Source of the DNA: Paenalcaligenes hermetiae
GTDB taxonomy: Bacteria > Pseudomonadota > Gammaproteobacteria > Burkholderiales > Burkholderiaceae_B
NCBI RefSeq assembly: GCF_039543645.1
Contig: NZ_BAABKD010000007.1
Coordinates: forward strand, 67,330 to 131,329
DNA: 64,000 bases
Reading direction: 5' to 3'
Every line of letters starts with the position of its first letter. The first letter of the stretch is position 1. Positions 51,022-60,776 of this stretch are shown piece by piece. The notes below the pieces were generated by a model. That model was not told the DNA's origin and made no database searches. It saw only the letters and a program-made list of their open reading frames with translations. The position numbers were made by a program, and so were the translations under genes.

Positions 51022-52382
51022 GTTTAGATGTTTTAAAACGCCTATCACAAGGCTTGGATCCCAATCCTGCTAATGACTTATCGCGTAGCATGATTTTTCA
51101 TGGGCGCCATATCAACCCGCAGATTCTTGCCGGTTTAGATGGCACGAATTGGGACCTGGATGGTTATATTAAACGTGGGGGGTACGAGGGCTTACGTCGT
51201 ATCCTGACTACGGGTATGACGCCAGAGGACGTGATTGCGGAAATTAAAACCTCCGCATTGCGTGGCCGTGGGGGGGCTGGTTTCCCCAGTGGGTTAAAGT
51301 GGAGCTTTATGCCACGTAATTTACCTGGCCAAAAGTACTTAGTCTGTAACTCTGATGAGGGTGAGCCTGGTACCTTTAAAGACCGTGATATTTTACGTTT
51401 TAATCCTCATGCCGTTATCGAAGGTATGGCAATTGCTGCCTATGCAATGGGGATCAGCGTTGGCTATAACTATATTCACGGCGAAATTTTTGAGGTCTAT
51501 CAGCGTTTTGAAGAAGCGCTGGAGCAAGCTCGTGCTGCGGGTTTCTTAGGTGAAAATATTCTCGGTTCGGGCTTTAGCTTTCAACTACATGCTTTTCATG
51601 GTTATGGGGCTTATATCTGTGGCGAGGAAACCGCTCTGCTCGAGTCATTAGAGGGTAAAAAAGGCCAGCCGCGATTTAAGCCTCCTTTCCCTGCCAGCTA
51701 TGGTTTATACGGCAAGCCTACCACCATCAACAATACTGAAACATTTGCTGCCGTGCCTTGGATCTTACGCAATAGCGGTAAAGAATACCTAGAGGCCGGG
51801 GTGCCTAATGCCGGTGGTACTAAAATTTTCTCCGTGTCCGGTGATGTAGAGCTGCCTGGTAACTACGAAGTGCCAATGGGTACACCTTTTTCCAAACTAT
51901 TGGAATTAGCAGGGGGGGTACGAGGCGGGCGTAAATTAAAAGCCGTGATCCCAGGGGGATCCAGTGCGCCAGTCGTACCCGCTGACATCATGATGCAGAC
52001 CAATATGGATTATGACTCCATCGCTAAAGCCGGTTCCATGCTGGGTTCGGGAGCGGTCATCGTGATGGATGAAACCCGTTGCATGGTGAAATCCTTATTG
52101 CGCTTATCGTATTTTTATTACCATGAAAGTTGCGGTCAGTGCACACCATGTCGCGAGGGTACGGGCTGGTTATGGCGCATGGTTCACCGTATTGAACACG
52201 GCCAAGGTCGGCCTGAAGACTTAGCTATGCTTGATGAAATTGCCGGAAACATTATGGGGCGCACGATTTGCGCTTTGGGTGATGCGGCTGCATTACCTGT
52301 ACGTAGTTTTGTTAAGCACTTCCGCGACGAGTTCGCACACCACATCGAGCACAAAAGCTGTGTGGTGCCCCAATATTTGTAG
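51018..52382 (+). CDS. nuoF: NADH-quinone oxidoreductase subunit F
   Basis: 454 residues, 51-kDa subunit. NADH/FMN site GRGGAGFPSGLKWSFMP and CNSDEGEPGTFKDR, with cluster N3 in SCGQCTPCREGTGW and the later cysteine in GRTICALGD. It oxidises NADH and feeds the iron-sulphur chain. Confidence 0.98.
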   Translation: MSLDVLKRLSQGLDPNPANDLSRSMIFHGRHINPQILAGLDGTNWDLDGYIKRGGYEGLRRILTTGMTPEDVIAEIKTSALRGRGGAGFPSGLKWSFMPRNLPGQKYLVCNSDEGEPGTFKDRDILRFNPHAVIEGMAIAAYAMGISVGYNYIHGEIFEVYQRFEEALEQARAAGFLGENILGSGFSFQLHAFHGYGAYICGEETALLESLEGKKGQPRFKPPFPASYGLYGKPTTINNTETFAAVPWILRNSGKEYLEAGVPNAGGTKIFSVSGDVELPGNYEVPMGTPFSKLLELAGGVRGGRKLKAVIPGGSSAPVVPADIMMQTNMDYDSIAKAGSMLGSGAVIVMDETRCMVKSLLRLSYFYYHESCGQCTPCREGTGWLWRMVHRIEHGQGRPEDLAMLDEIAGNIMGRTICALGDAAALPVRSFVKHFRDEFAHHIEHKSCVVPQYL

Positions 52383-52397
52383 GCTCAGGACAAACTA

Positions 52398-54725
52398 ATG
52401 GTAGAACTCACCATCGACGGCATCAAACTAGAAGCCCCTGAAGGCAGCATGGTTATTCAAGCTGCGCACAGTGCAGGGGTCTATGTGCCGCATTTCTGTT
52501 ATCACAAAAAGCTCAGTATTGCGGCAAACTGCCGCATGTGTTTGGTTGACGTAGAAAAAGCCCCTAAGCCTTTGCCTGCCTGCGCTACGCCGGTAACCAA
52601 TGGCATGGTGGTACACACACGCTCTGAAAAAGCCATAGCGGCGCAAAAAGACGTGATGGAGTTTTTGCTCATCAACCACCCCTTAGACTGCCCCGTCTGT
52701 GACCAAGGTGGCGAATGCCAGCTTCAAGACTTAGCGGTGGGCTATGGCGGCTCCGCCTCACGCTACCAAGAGGAAAAGCGTGTGGTAGCCGCTAAATCTA
52801 TGGGGCCTTTAATTTCCACCGAGGCCATGCAGCGTTGTATTCATTGCACACGCTGTGTACGTACAGGCGAGGAAATCGCTGGCATTCAAGAGGTCGGTAT
52901 GGTTGGGCGTGGTGAGCACGCCGAAATCACCACTTTTGTAGGGCGAGCCGTGGAGTCGGAGCTTTCGGGCAACATGATTGATGTTTGTCCCGTAGGAGCT
53001 TTGCTATCAAAGCCTTTTCACTTTAAAGCACGCTCTTGGGAATTAGCACGTCGTCGCACCGTTAGCCCTCATGATAGTTTGGGCGCGAATATCATTGTCC
53101 ACGCCAAAATGGACAAGGTCCTACGTGTAGTGCCCTTTGAAAACGATGAGGTAAACGAGTGCTGGATCAGTGATCGCGATCGTTTTGCTTATGCTGGGCT
53201 TTACGAAGATCGCCTTGAGCACCCTATGATTCGTGAAAACGATGGCTCATGGCGTGAGGCCTCCTGGAATGATGCACTACAGATGATTGTGCATGGGGTA
53301 AAAGCCATCCAGGAAAAATTTGGTAGTGATCAGATTGGGGCGATTGGCAGCCCGCAGTCTACGACGGAAGAGCTCGCCTTGCTTGCACGCTTAACGCGTG
53401 CCTTGGGTTCTGAGAATGTGGATTTCCGCTTACGCCAAACCGATGCACGCTTTGACCAAGCTCTTGAGGGCACACCATGGTTAGGTATGCCTATTGCCGA
53501 GCTAAATCATTTAGACCGTGTTGTGGTAATCGGCTCATTCTTGCGTAAAGATCACCCCTTGATGGCACAACGTTTACGTCAAGCGGTTAAAAAGGGCGCG
53601 CAGGTTTCTTTTATTGATTCGGCTGCCGATGATCCGTTATTTACACATATTGCAGGGCGTATCACTACTGCGCCTAGTCAAATCGCTAATGCTGTGGCAC
53701 AGGTCGCTGTAGCCGTTGCTCAGGCGAAAAATCAAACGCCTATTGACGAATTCGCTACACTCGAGCCTTCGGAGGCGGCAAAACAGATTGCACAAAGTCT
53801 GGTATCAGGTGAGCGTGTTGCTGTGTTTTTAGGCAATATGGCGGTGGCTTCTGATCAGGCAAGTGTCATTATGGCTAACGCTTCTGTCTTAGCCAATACC
53901 CTAGGCGCCACTTTAGGTTTCTTAACCGCAGGTGGAAATACCGTAGGGGGCTATTTAGCAGGAGCTACGCCTGTTAATGGTGGTTTAACTGCTGAGCAAA
54001 TGTTGGCTCAGTCTTTACACGCTTATTTTGTCTTGAACGTAGAGCCTGAACTGGATAGTGATTTAGGTGCTCGTGCGGTTGAGACCCTAAAAGGGGCAAC
54101 TTTATCCGTGGCCTTAACTCCATATCGGTCTGCGGCAGAAAGCTGGGCGGATGTGATGTTGCCTATCGCTCCATTTACCGAGACTTCTGGTACTTTTGTG
54201 AATGCCGAGGGCCGTGCGCAAAGCTTTAAAGGTGTAGCGGCCCCAGTAGGAAATTCACGTCCTGCTTGGAAAGTACTGCGTGTTTTGGGTAATTTATTCG
54301 AGCTAGATGGTTTTGATGAGGAAACTTCCGAGGCGGTACGCGATACGGTGATTAGCTCAGGGGTGGCCTCGCGTTTATGTAACGACATTAAAGCAAAACC
54401 AGCCTTATTACCCGAAGCAAATACGATTGAGCGAGTCACGGATGTACCAATCTACCGTACAGACGCGATGGTTCGTCGTTCAGAGCCTTTGCAGCAAACC
54501 CCCGCTAGTGCTTTACCCACAGCCCGCATACATGCTCAAACCTTAGAGCAATTGCAGTTGGTAGATGGGGATCTGGTGCGGGTACGTTCTGCCCAAGGCG
54601 AGATCACGCTGGTTGCACAGCTCGACAACACCGTTGCCGTGAACAGTGTGCGTATTGCAGCAGCTTTTGCTGAAACGGCTGCTTTAGGCAGTGCGTTTGG
54701 TCAACTGACAGTGGAGCGCGTGTAA
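52398..54725 (+). CDS. nuoG: NADH-quinone oxidoreductase subunit G
   Basis: 775 residues, 75-kDa subunit. N-terminal 2Fe-2S ligands lie in HFCYHKKL and CRMC, the N5/N4 ligands in HPLDCPVCDQGGECQLQD and RCIHCTRC, and a further VCPVGAL set is present. A molybdopterin-oxidoreductase-like C-terminal domain with no cofactor follows. Largest peripheral-arm subunit. The stop shares one base with the nuoH start. Confidence 0.97.
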   Translation: MVELTIDGIKLEAPEGSMVIQAAHSAGVYVPHFCYHKKLSIAANCRMCLVDVEKAPKPLPACATPVTNGMVVHTRSEKAIAAQKDVMEFLLINHPLDCPVCDQGGECQLQDLAVGYGGSASRYQEEKRVVAAKSMGPLISTEAMQRCIHCTRCVRTGEEIAGIQEVGMVGRGEHAEITTFVGRAVESELSGNMIDVCPVGALLSKPFHFKARSWELARRRTVSPHDSLGANIIVHAKMDKVLRVVPFENDEVNECWISDRDRFAYAGLYEDRLEHPMIRENDGSWREASWNDALQMIVHGVKAIQEKFGSDQIGAIGSPQSTTEELALLARLTRALGSENVDFRLRQTDARFDQALEGTPWLGMPIAELNHLDRVVVIGSFLRKDHPLMAQRLRQAVKKGAQVSFIDSAADDPLFTHIAGRITTAPSQIANAVAQVAVAVAQAKNQTPIDEFATLEPSEAAKQIAQSLVSGERVAVFLGNMAVASDQASVIMANASVLANTLGATLGFLTAGGNTVGGYLAGATPVNGGLTAEQMLAQSLHAYFVLNVEPELDSDLGARAVETLKGATLSVALTPYRSAAESWADVMLPIAPFTETSGTFVNAEGRAQSFKGVAAPVGNSRPAWKVLRVLGNLFELDGFDEETSEAVRDTVISSGVASRLCNDIKAKPALLPEANTIERVTDVPIYRTDAMVRRSEPLQQTPASALPTARIHAQTLEQLQLVDGDLVRVRSAQGEITLVAQLDNTVAVNSVRIAAAFAETAALGSAFGQLTVERV

Positions 54726-55798
54726 TGGACTGGCTATCGACGATTCAACAGTTTGGCGAAGGTCTGATTGGCCCGACCGCTTGGTATGTGGTGTGGACGC
54801 TAATTAAGATTCTTTGTATTGCGATTCCTATTATTTTATGTGTGGCTTACCTCACTTATTGGGAACGCAAGATGATTGGTTTTATGCACATCCGTCGTGG
54901 ACCTACTCGTGTGGGTTACCGCGGCTTGCTCCAACCTTTTGCTGACGTATTCAAACTTCTTACCAAAGAGATCATTGTCCCCGCTAATGCGAACCGCTTA
55001 TTGTTTGTTTTAGCACCTGTCGTGACGCTGATGCCAGCGCTAGCGGCATGGGCAGTGATGCCTTTTGGTCCTGAAATGGTATTGGCGGACGTCAATGCTG
55101 GCTTGCTATATATCTTAGCCATTACTTCTTTAGGGGTTTATGGTGTGGTGGTAGCGGGCTGGTCATCCAACTCTAAATACGCCTTGCTAGGGGGGCTGCG
55201 TGCAGCCGCTCAGGTGCTTTCCTATGAACTCGCTATTGGTTTTGTGCTAGTAACCGTCTTGTTAGTGTCGGGGACTTTAAACCTAAGCGGCATTGTGATG
55301 AGCCAAGATAGCGGTATGTTTGCAGATAAAGGTGTGAATTTCCTCTCTTGGAACTGGCTACCTTTGTTGCCCTTATTTGTGGTGTATGTGATTTCGGCCG
55401 TTGCTGAAACCAACCGCCACCCCTTCGACGTGGTAGAGGGGGAGTCCGAGATTGTGGCTGGACCCATGGTGGAATATTCCGGTATGGGCTTTGCACTCTT
55501 TTTCTTGGGTGAGTATGCCAACATGATTTTGCTTTCTGCATTGGCATCCATCATGTTTTTGGGTGGTTGGTTACCCCCAGTGGATTATGCACCCTTTACG
55601 TGGATTCCCGGTTGGCTTTGGTTAGGACTAAAAACTTTTGTGGTCGTGTCTATGTTTGTTTGGTTCCGCGCCACATTCCCACGTTATCGGTACGACCAAA
55701 TTATGCGTTTAGGCTGGAAAGTCTTTATTCCATTGACGGGTATTTGGCTCGTGATTGTGGCAATCTGGATGCAGACGCCGCTTAATATCTGGAACTAG
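54725..55798 (+). CDS. nuoH: NADH-quinone oxidoreductase subunit H
   Basis: 357 residues, eight membrane helices (ND1). The conserved YWERKMIGFMHIRRGPTRVG, AETNRHPFDVVEGESEIVAG and FRATFPRYRYDQIMRLGWK motifs are given in short form here. It links the membrane arm to the quinone site. Confidence 0.98.
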   Translation: MDWLSTIQQFGEGLIGPTAWYVVWTLIKILCIAIPIILCVAYLTYWERKMIGFMHIRRGPTRVGYRGLLQPFADVFKLLTKEIIVPANANRLLFVLAPVVTLMPALAAWAVMPFGPEMVLADVNAGLLYILAITSLGVYGVVVAGWSSNSKYALLGGLRAAAQVLSYELAIGFVLVTVLLVSGTLNLSGIVMSQDSGMFADKGVNFLSWNWLPLLPLFVVYVISAVAETNRHPFDVVEGESEIVAGPMVEYSGMGFALFFLGEYANMILLSALASIMFLGGWLPPVDYAPFTWIPGWLWLGLKTFVVVSMFVWFRATFPRYRYDQIMRLGWKVFIPLTGIWLVIVAIWMQTPLNIWN

Positions 55799-55814
55799 GA
55801 CATAGGGGCAAATT

Positions 55815-56303
55815 ATGGAAGCAATCAAAGATTTTTTTGGCAGCTTAATGCTGTCGGAGATGCTGAAAGGGATGCGCCTGACGGGTCGATATTTTTTCCG
55901 TCGCAAGGTCACTTTGCATTATCCCTATGAAAAAACCCCTGCATCACCACGTTTTCGTGGCTTGCATGCGCTACGTCGCTACCCCAATGGCGAAGAGCGT
56001 TGTATTGCATGTAAATTGTGCGAGGCGGTTTGTCCAGCGATGGCGATTACGATTGAGTCGCATGAGCGAGAAGATGGTACGCGCCGTACCACTCGTTATG
56101 ACATTGATCTGGCCAAATGCATTTTCTGTGGTTTCTGTGAAGAAAGCTGTCCTGTGGACTCTATCGTAGAGACTCACATCCATGAATACCATGGAGAAAA
56201 ACGTGGGGATTTGTACTACACCAAAGAAATGCTTCTAGCGATTGGTGATCGTTACGAATCTGAAATTGCCGAGCGTCGCGCTGCCGATGCACCGTATCGC
56301 TAA
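55815..56303 (+). CDS. nuoI: NADH-quinone oxidoreductase subunit I
   Basis: 162 residues, 23-kDa ferredoxin-like subunit. Two 4Fe-4S motifs are present, CIACKLCEAVCP and CIFCGFCEESCP (clusters N6a and N6b). The N-terminal amphipathic part contacts the membrane. Confidence 0.98.
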   Translation: MEAIKDFFGSLMLSEMLKGMRLTGRYFFRRKVTLHYPYEKTPASPRFRGLHALRRYPNGEERCIACKLCEAVCPAMAITIESHEREDGTRRTTRYDIDLAKCIFCGFCEESCPVDSIVETHIHEYHGEKRGDLYYTKEMLLAIGDRYESEIAERRAADAPYR

Positions 56304-56319
56304 GGCAAAGGACTGACAC

Positions 56320-56937
56320 ATGTTTACTACAATCCTGTTTTATGTCTTAGCCTTGGTTTTGGTGGTGGCGGCCTTCCGTGTGGTGACCGCTGCCAGCCCC
56401 GTGGCTGCTGCTTTACATCTGATTCTCTCGTTTTTTACTGCCGCCATGATTTGGATGACACTCGGTGCCGAGTTCCTCTCCTTGTTGCTTGTCGTGGTGT
56501 ATGTGGGCGCAGTGATGGTGATGTTCTTGTTCGTCATTATGCTGCTGGATATGCGCATGCCTTCGTTACGAAGCGGCCTTAAAGCTTACCTACCATTGGG
56601 CTTAACCGTGGGCGGCATCATGATTTTAGAGATGGCCTTTGTTCTGACCCGGGCTTGGTTAGATGTTGGTCCTGCTGTAGAAATGCCTGCGGACTACAAC
56701 AACACCTTAGCAGTGGGTACAGCGATGTACACCGACTACATATTAGCCGTAGAGGTAGGTGGCGTTGTCTTGTTGGTAGGTATGGTTTCTGCTATTGCGT
56801 TGACATTGCGTAAACGTAGCGATGTAAAACGTACCGTATCCTCAGATCAGGTCCGCGTTAAGGCTTCAGATCGTTTACGTATGGTCAAAATGAAAGCCGT
56901 CACACCTACTACCGCCGATGCAGGAGACAAGCAATGA
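56320..56937 (+). CDS. nuoJ: NADH-quinone oxidoreductase subunit J
   Basis: 205 residues, five membrane helices (ND6). Conserved VVYVGAVMVMFLFVIMLLD in helix 3. The C-terminal tail is basic and longer than in E. coli. ATGA overlap with nuoK. Confidence 0.96.
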   Translation: MFTTILFYVLALVLVVAAFRVVTAASPVAAALHLILSFFTAAMIWMTLGAEFLSLLLVVVYVGAVMVMFLFVIMLLDMRMPSLRSGLKAYLPLGLTVGGIMILEMAFVLTRAWLDVGPAVEMPADYNNTLAVGTAMYTDYILAVEVGGVVLLVGMVSAIALTLRKRSDVKRTVSSDQVRVKASDRLRMVKMKAVTPTTADAGDKQ

Positions 56938-57245
56938 TGACAATCGGTCTAACGCATTATCTGGTTCTTGGTGCTATTTTGTTCACAATCGGGCTTTTTG
57001 GCTTCTTTTTGAACCGTCGCAACCTGATTATTCTGTTGATGTCGGTAGAGCTCATTTTGCTTTCTGCCAACATGAACTTCATTGCCTTCTCCACATGGTT
57101 TGGGGATACGGCCGGACAGGTCTTTGTTTTCTTCGTTTTAACCGTCGCAGCGGCTGAAGCCGCGATCGGTTTAGCTATTCTGGTGCTGTTGTTCCGTAAC
57201 CTGAATACAATCAACGTCGAAAAACTTGACCAGCTCAAGGGTTGA
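56934..57245 (+). CDS. nuoK: NADH-quinone oxidoreductase subunit K
   Basis: 103 residues, three membrane helices (ND4L). Conserved LLSVELILLSANMNF-like stretch and the buried glutamates in VELILL and AAEAAIGLAI. The start at 56934 overlaps nuoJ; an ATG at 56937 is an equal choice. Confidence 0.97.
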   Translation: MMTIGLTHYLVLGAILFTIGLFGFFLNRRNLIILLMSVELILLSANMNFIAFSTWFGDTAGQVFVFFVLTVAAAEAAIGLAILVLLFRNLNTINVEKLDQLKG

Positions 57246-57261
57246 TGGGGTAGCACAAACA

Positions 57262-59265
57262 ATGAACTCACCAAATTTATATTTACTCATTGCATTAGCT
57301 CCCTTAGCAGGGGCGCTGATTGCGGGGCTTTTTGGCACCGGTTTTTTAGGCCGATTTGTGTGCAAAAAAGGCGCTCACTCAATCACTATTTTAGGTGTAT
57401 TGATTTCCTTGGTTGGCTCCGTGATGGTGTTGATGCAAACACTAAACGGTCACACCTTTGATGGTCCGGTTTATACCTGGGCAACTATTGGTGATGCCAC
57501 GTGGCAAATTGGCTTTTTAATTGATAATTTGACCGCGCTCATGATGGTGGTTGTGACCTCTGTGTCGCTGATGGTGCATATTTACACAATCGGCTATATG
57601 GCAGAGGATCCCGGCTACCAACGGTTTTTCTCTTATATTTCCCTGTTTACCTTCTCCATGTTGATGCTGGTCATGTCTAACAACATGCTACAGCTCTTCT
57701 TTGGTTGGGAGGCCGTGGGCTTGGTTTCTTATCTATTGATTGGATTCTGGTTTAAAAAAGAAACCGCCATCTTTGCTAATATGAAAGCCTTCTTGGTGAA
57801 CCGTGTTGGTGACTTTGGTTTTGCCTTGGGGATTGGTTTGCTTTATGCCTATACAGGCACCATGCACTACGGTGAAATTTTTGCTAAAGCCGAACAATTG
57901 GCACAGCTCAGTTTCCCTGGTACAAGTTGGCAGCTGCTAACGGTAGCGTGTATTGCCTTATTTGTTGGTGCGATGGGTAAATCGGCACAGGTCCCTTTAC
58001 ACTCATGGTTACCCGACTCCATGGAAGGTCCCACACCGATTTCTGCATTGATTCACGCCGCAACGATGGTAACCGCAGGGATTTTCATGGTGGCGCGTTT
58101 CTCCCCCGTGTTTGAGTACTCCAATACCGCGTTGTCCTTTATTATTGTGATTGGTGCAATTGGCGCGCTGTTTTTGGGGATTTTGGGCATTATCCAAAAC
58201 GACATCAAGCGGGTGGTGGCTTATTCCACCTTATCCCAGTTGGGGTATATGACTGTCGCACTAGGAGCCTCGGCTTATTCGGTGGCGATTTTCCACTTGA
58301 TGACACACGCCTTCTTTAAAGCACTACTGTTCTTAGGGGCTGGCTCTGTCATTATTGGTATGCACCATAATCAAGATATTCGTGCCATGGGCGGCTTGCG
58401 TAAATATATGCCCATCACATGGATCACGTTCTTGATTGGTACAGCGGCTTTAGTTGGTACGCCTTTCTTCTCTGGCTTTTACTCCAAAGAGCATATTATC
58501 GAGGCAGCGGCATTGGCTTCAGCCTCTGGGGTATGGGGCGCCGGCTTTGCTCAGTATGCGACCTTAATAGGGGTCTTTATTACTTCTTTATATTCTTTCC
58601 GTGTGTATTTCTTAGTCTTCCACGGCAAAGAAAATTTCCGTAATCCTCCCGCAGAGGCATTGGGTGAGCACGAAGCGCTTCAGGGTGATCCTAAAGAATC
58701 CCCTTGGGTGGTGACGCTGCCTCTTATCCTCTTAGCCATTCCTTCTGTTATCGCTGGCATTTGGTTCATTGACCCATTGTTGTTTGGCGATTTCTTCAAT
58801 GGTGTGATCACCGTTCATCCGGAACATACCGTGATGCAGACATTAGCTGAAGGTTGGCATGGTTGGGTGGCCTACGCCTTACATGGTTTCGTTACCGTAC
58901 CGTTCTGGCTAATGGTCGCAGGTTTAGTGGTCGCATGGTATTTCTATCTCGTAAACCCCAGCATCCCTGCTGCGCTTAAGCGTAATTTCTCGGGTGTCTA
59001 TCGTGTTCTAGAAAACAAATACTATGTGGACTGGATTAATGAGCAAGTGATTGCACGCGGTGTGCGCTGCTTAGGTACTGGACTTTGGAAAGGTGCTGAC
59101 GCAGGTTTGATTGACGGTTTGATTGTCAATGGTAGCGCTCGTGTGGTGGGCTGGTTTGGAGCAATTTCTCGTCGTTTACAAACCGGTTATATCTATCACT
59201 ATGCCTTTGCCATGATTCTCGGCATTATGGCGCTCTTAACCTTTTTCGTGCTGACGGTTCAATAA
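57262..59265 (+). CDS. nuoL: NADH-quinone oxidoreductase subunit L
   Basis: 667 residues, antiporter-like ND5 subunit with about 15 helices and the long lateral helix near the C-terminus. Conserved ALIHAATMVTAGIFMVAR and LFFGWEAVGLVSYLLIGFW. ATG 57262 (MNSPNLYLL) with GGGGTAG upstream is chosen over a TTG at 57226 inside nuoK. Proton-pumping membrane subunit. The stop shares one base with nuoM. Confidence 0.97.
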   Translation: MNSPNLYLLIALAPLAGALIAGLFGTGFLGRFVCKKGAHSITILGVLISLVGSVMVLMQTLNGHTFDGPVYTWATIGDATWQIGFLIDNLTALMMVVVTSVSLMVHIYTIGYMAEDPGYQRFFSYISLFTFSMLMLVMSNNMLQLFFGWEAVGLVSYLLIGFWFKKETAIFANMKAFLVNRVGDFGFALGIGLLYAYTGTMHYGEIFAKAEQLAQLSFPGTSWQLLTVACIALFVGAMGKSAQVPLHSWLPDSMEGPTPISALIHAATMVTAGIFMVARFSPVFEYSNTALSFIIVIGAIGALFLGILGIIQNDIKRVVAYSTLSQLGYMTVALGASAYSVAIFHLMTHAFFKALLFLGAGSVIIGMHHNQDIRAMGGLRKYMPITWITFLIGTAALVGTPFFSGFYSKEHIIEAAALASASGVWGAGFAQYATLIGVFITSLYSFRVYFLVFHGKENFRNPPAEALGEHEALQGDPKESPWVVTLPLILLAIPSVIAGIWFIDPLLFGDFFNGVITVHPEHTVMQTLAEGWHGWVAYALHGFVTVPFWLMVAGLVVAWYFYLVNPSIPAALKRNFSGVYRVLENKYYVDWINEQVIARGVRCLGTGLWKGADAGLIDGLIVNGSARVVGWFGAISRRLQTGYIYHYAFAMILGIMALLTFFVLTVQ

Positions 59266-60764
59266 TGGCTAGCGATATGGCGTCTTCTACTTTTCCTTGG
59301 CTAACGCTTGCGATCTTTACGCCTATTGTGGCGGGGCTATTAGTCCTCGCCCTTGGGCGAGACGATCGAGCCAATTTCACTCGTACTTTGGCTTTGATTG
59401 GCTCAGTCGTAGCGTTTCTTGTCACAATTCCTCTTTATACGGGCTTTGATCCTAGCACTGCTTCCATGCAGTTTGTGGAGCTTACGCCTTGGATCCAATC
59501 ATACTCAGTGAATTATCACTTAGGCGTAGATGGGATTTCTGTTTGGTTTGTTCTGCTGACCGCATTTATCACGATTATTGTGGTATTAGCGGGGTGGGAG
59601 GTAATCACCGATCGTGTCGCCCAGTATATGGGAGCCTTCCTGATTTTATCGGGGTTAATGGTTGGCGTATTTGCCGCACTCGATGGTTTGCTCTTTTATA
59701 TTTTCTTCGAGGCCACATTGATCCCCATGTACATCATCATAGGGGTTTGGGGTGGGCCGCGTCGTGTCTACGCCTCGGTGAAGTTTTTCCTCTATACCCT
59801 AATGGGATCCTTGCTCACCTTAGTGGCTTTTGTGTACCTATGGCACCAGGCTGGAGGCAGCTTTGATATTCTTACCTGGCATAAACTGCCCTTAGGTTTG
59901 AATACGCAAATTCTGATCTTTATTGCCTTATTGATGGCTTTTGCTGTCAAAGTTCCAATGTGGCCGGTACATACTTGGTTGCCAGATGCTCACGTGGAAG
60001 CGCCTACAGGGGGCTCGGTGGTTTTGGCGGCTATTATGCTTAAGCTGGGGGCTTATGGTTTCTTGCGTTTTTCATTGCCGATCGCTCCAGATGCCTCGCA
60101 TAGCCTCTCTGGGTTGATGATCGCCTTGTCTTTAGTAGCGGTGGTGTACATTGGTTTGGTAGCCATCGTACAAAAAGACATGAAAAAGCTCGTGGCCTAT
60201 TCTTCTGTAGCGCACATGGGTTTTGTGACTCTCGGGTTTTTCATTTTCAACAAAACCGGTATGGAAGGCGCGATCATGCAAATGATTTCGCACGGTTTTG
60301 TTTCAGCAGCCATGTTCTTGTGTATTGGTGTGTTATATGACCGTATGCATACACGTGAGATTGCTGATTACGGTGGCGTCGTTAACGTGATGCCTCGCTT
60401 CGTGACCTTCTTTGTCCTGTTTTCCATGGCTAATAGTGGGCTACCAGGTACAAGTGGTTTCATTGGTGAGTTCACCGTGATTATGGGTGCGGTTGAATAC
60501 AATTTTTGGATCGGTTTATTAACAGCGACAGCGTTAATTACCGGTGCATCGTATTCGCTTTGGATGCTCAAGCGTGTGGCGTATGGCCCCATCAAAAATC
60601 CTGCCGTAGAGGAAATGAGCGACCTTAGCAGCCGTGAGTTCTTTGTGTTAGGCGTGATGGCTATCGCCGTCTTGGGCATGGGGATTTATCCTGCACCCTT
60701 TACGGAAATCATGCACGTCTCCGTCGATGCTCTGCTGCAGCACGTCTCTGTATCGAAACTGTAG
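59265..60764 (+). CDS. nuoM: NADH-quinone oxidoreductase subunit M
   Basis: 499 residues, antiporter-like ND4 subunit with 14 helices. Conserved FFEATLIPMYIIIGVWGG and HTWLPDAHVEAPTGGSV. Proton-pumping membrane subunit. Confidence 0.97.
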   Translation: MASDMASSTFPWLTLAIFTPIVAGLLVLALGRDDRANFTRTLALIGSVVAFLVTIPLYTGFDPSTASMQFVELTPWIQSYSVNYHLGVDGISVWFVLLTAFITIIVVLAGWEVITDRVAQYMGAFLILSGLMVGVFAALDGLLFYIFFEATLIPMYIIIGVWGGPRRVYASVKFFLYTLMGSLLTLVAFVYLWHQAGGSFDILTWHKLPLGLNTQILIFIALLMAFAVKVPMWPVHTWLPDAHVEAPTGGSVVLAAIMLKLGAYGFLRFSLPIAPDASHSLSGLMIALSLVAVVYIGLVAIVQKDMKKLVAYSSVAHMGFVTLGFFIFNKTGMEGAIMQMISHGFVSAAMFLCIGVLYDRMHTREIADYGGVVNVMPRFVTFFVLFSMANSGLPGTSGFIGEFTVIMGAVEYNFWIGLLTATALITGASYSLWMLKRVAYGPIKNPAVEEMSDLSSREFFVLGVMAIAVLGMGIYPAPFTEIMHVSVDALLQHVSVSKL

Positions 60765-60776
60765 ACCTGGAACATT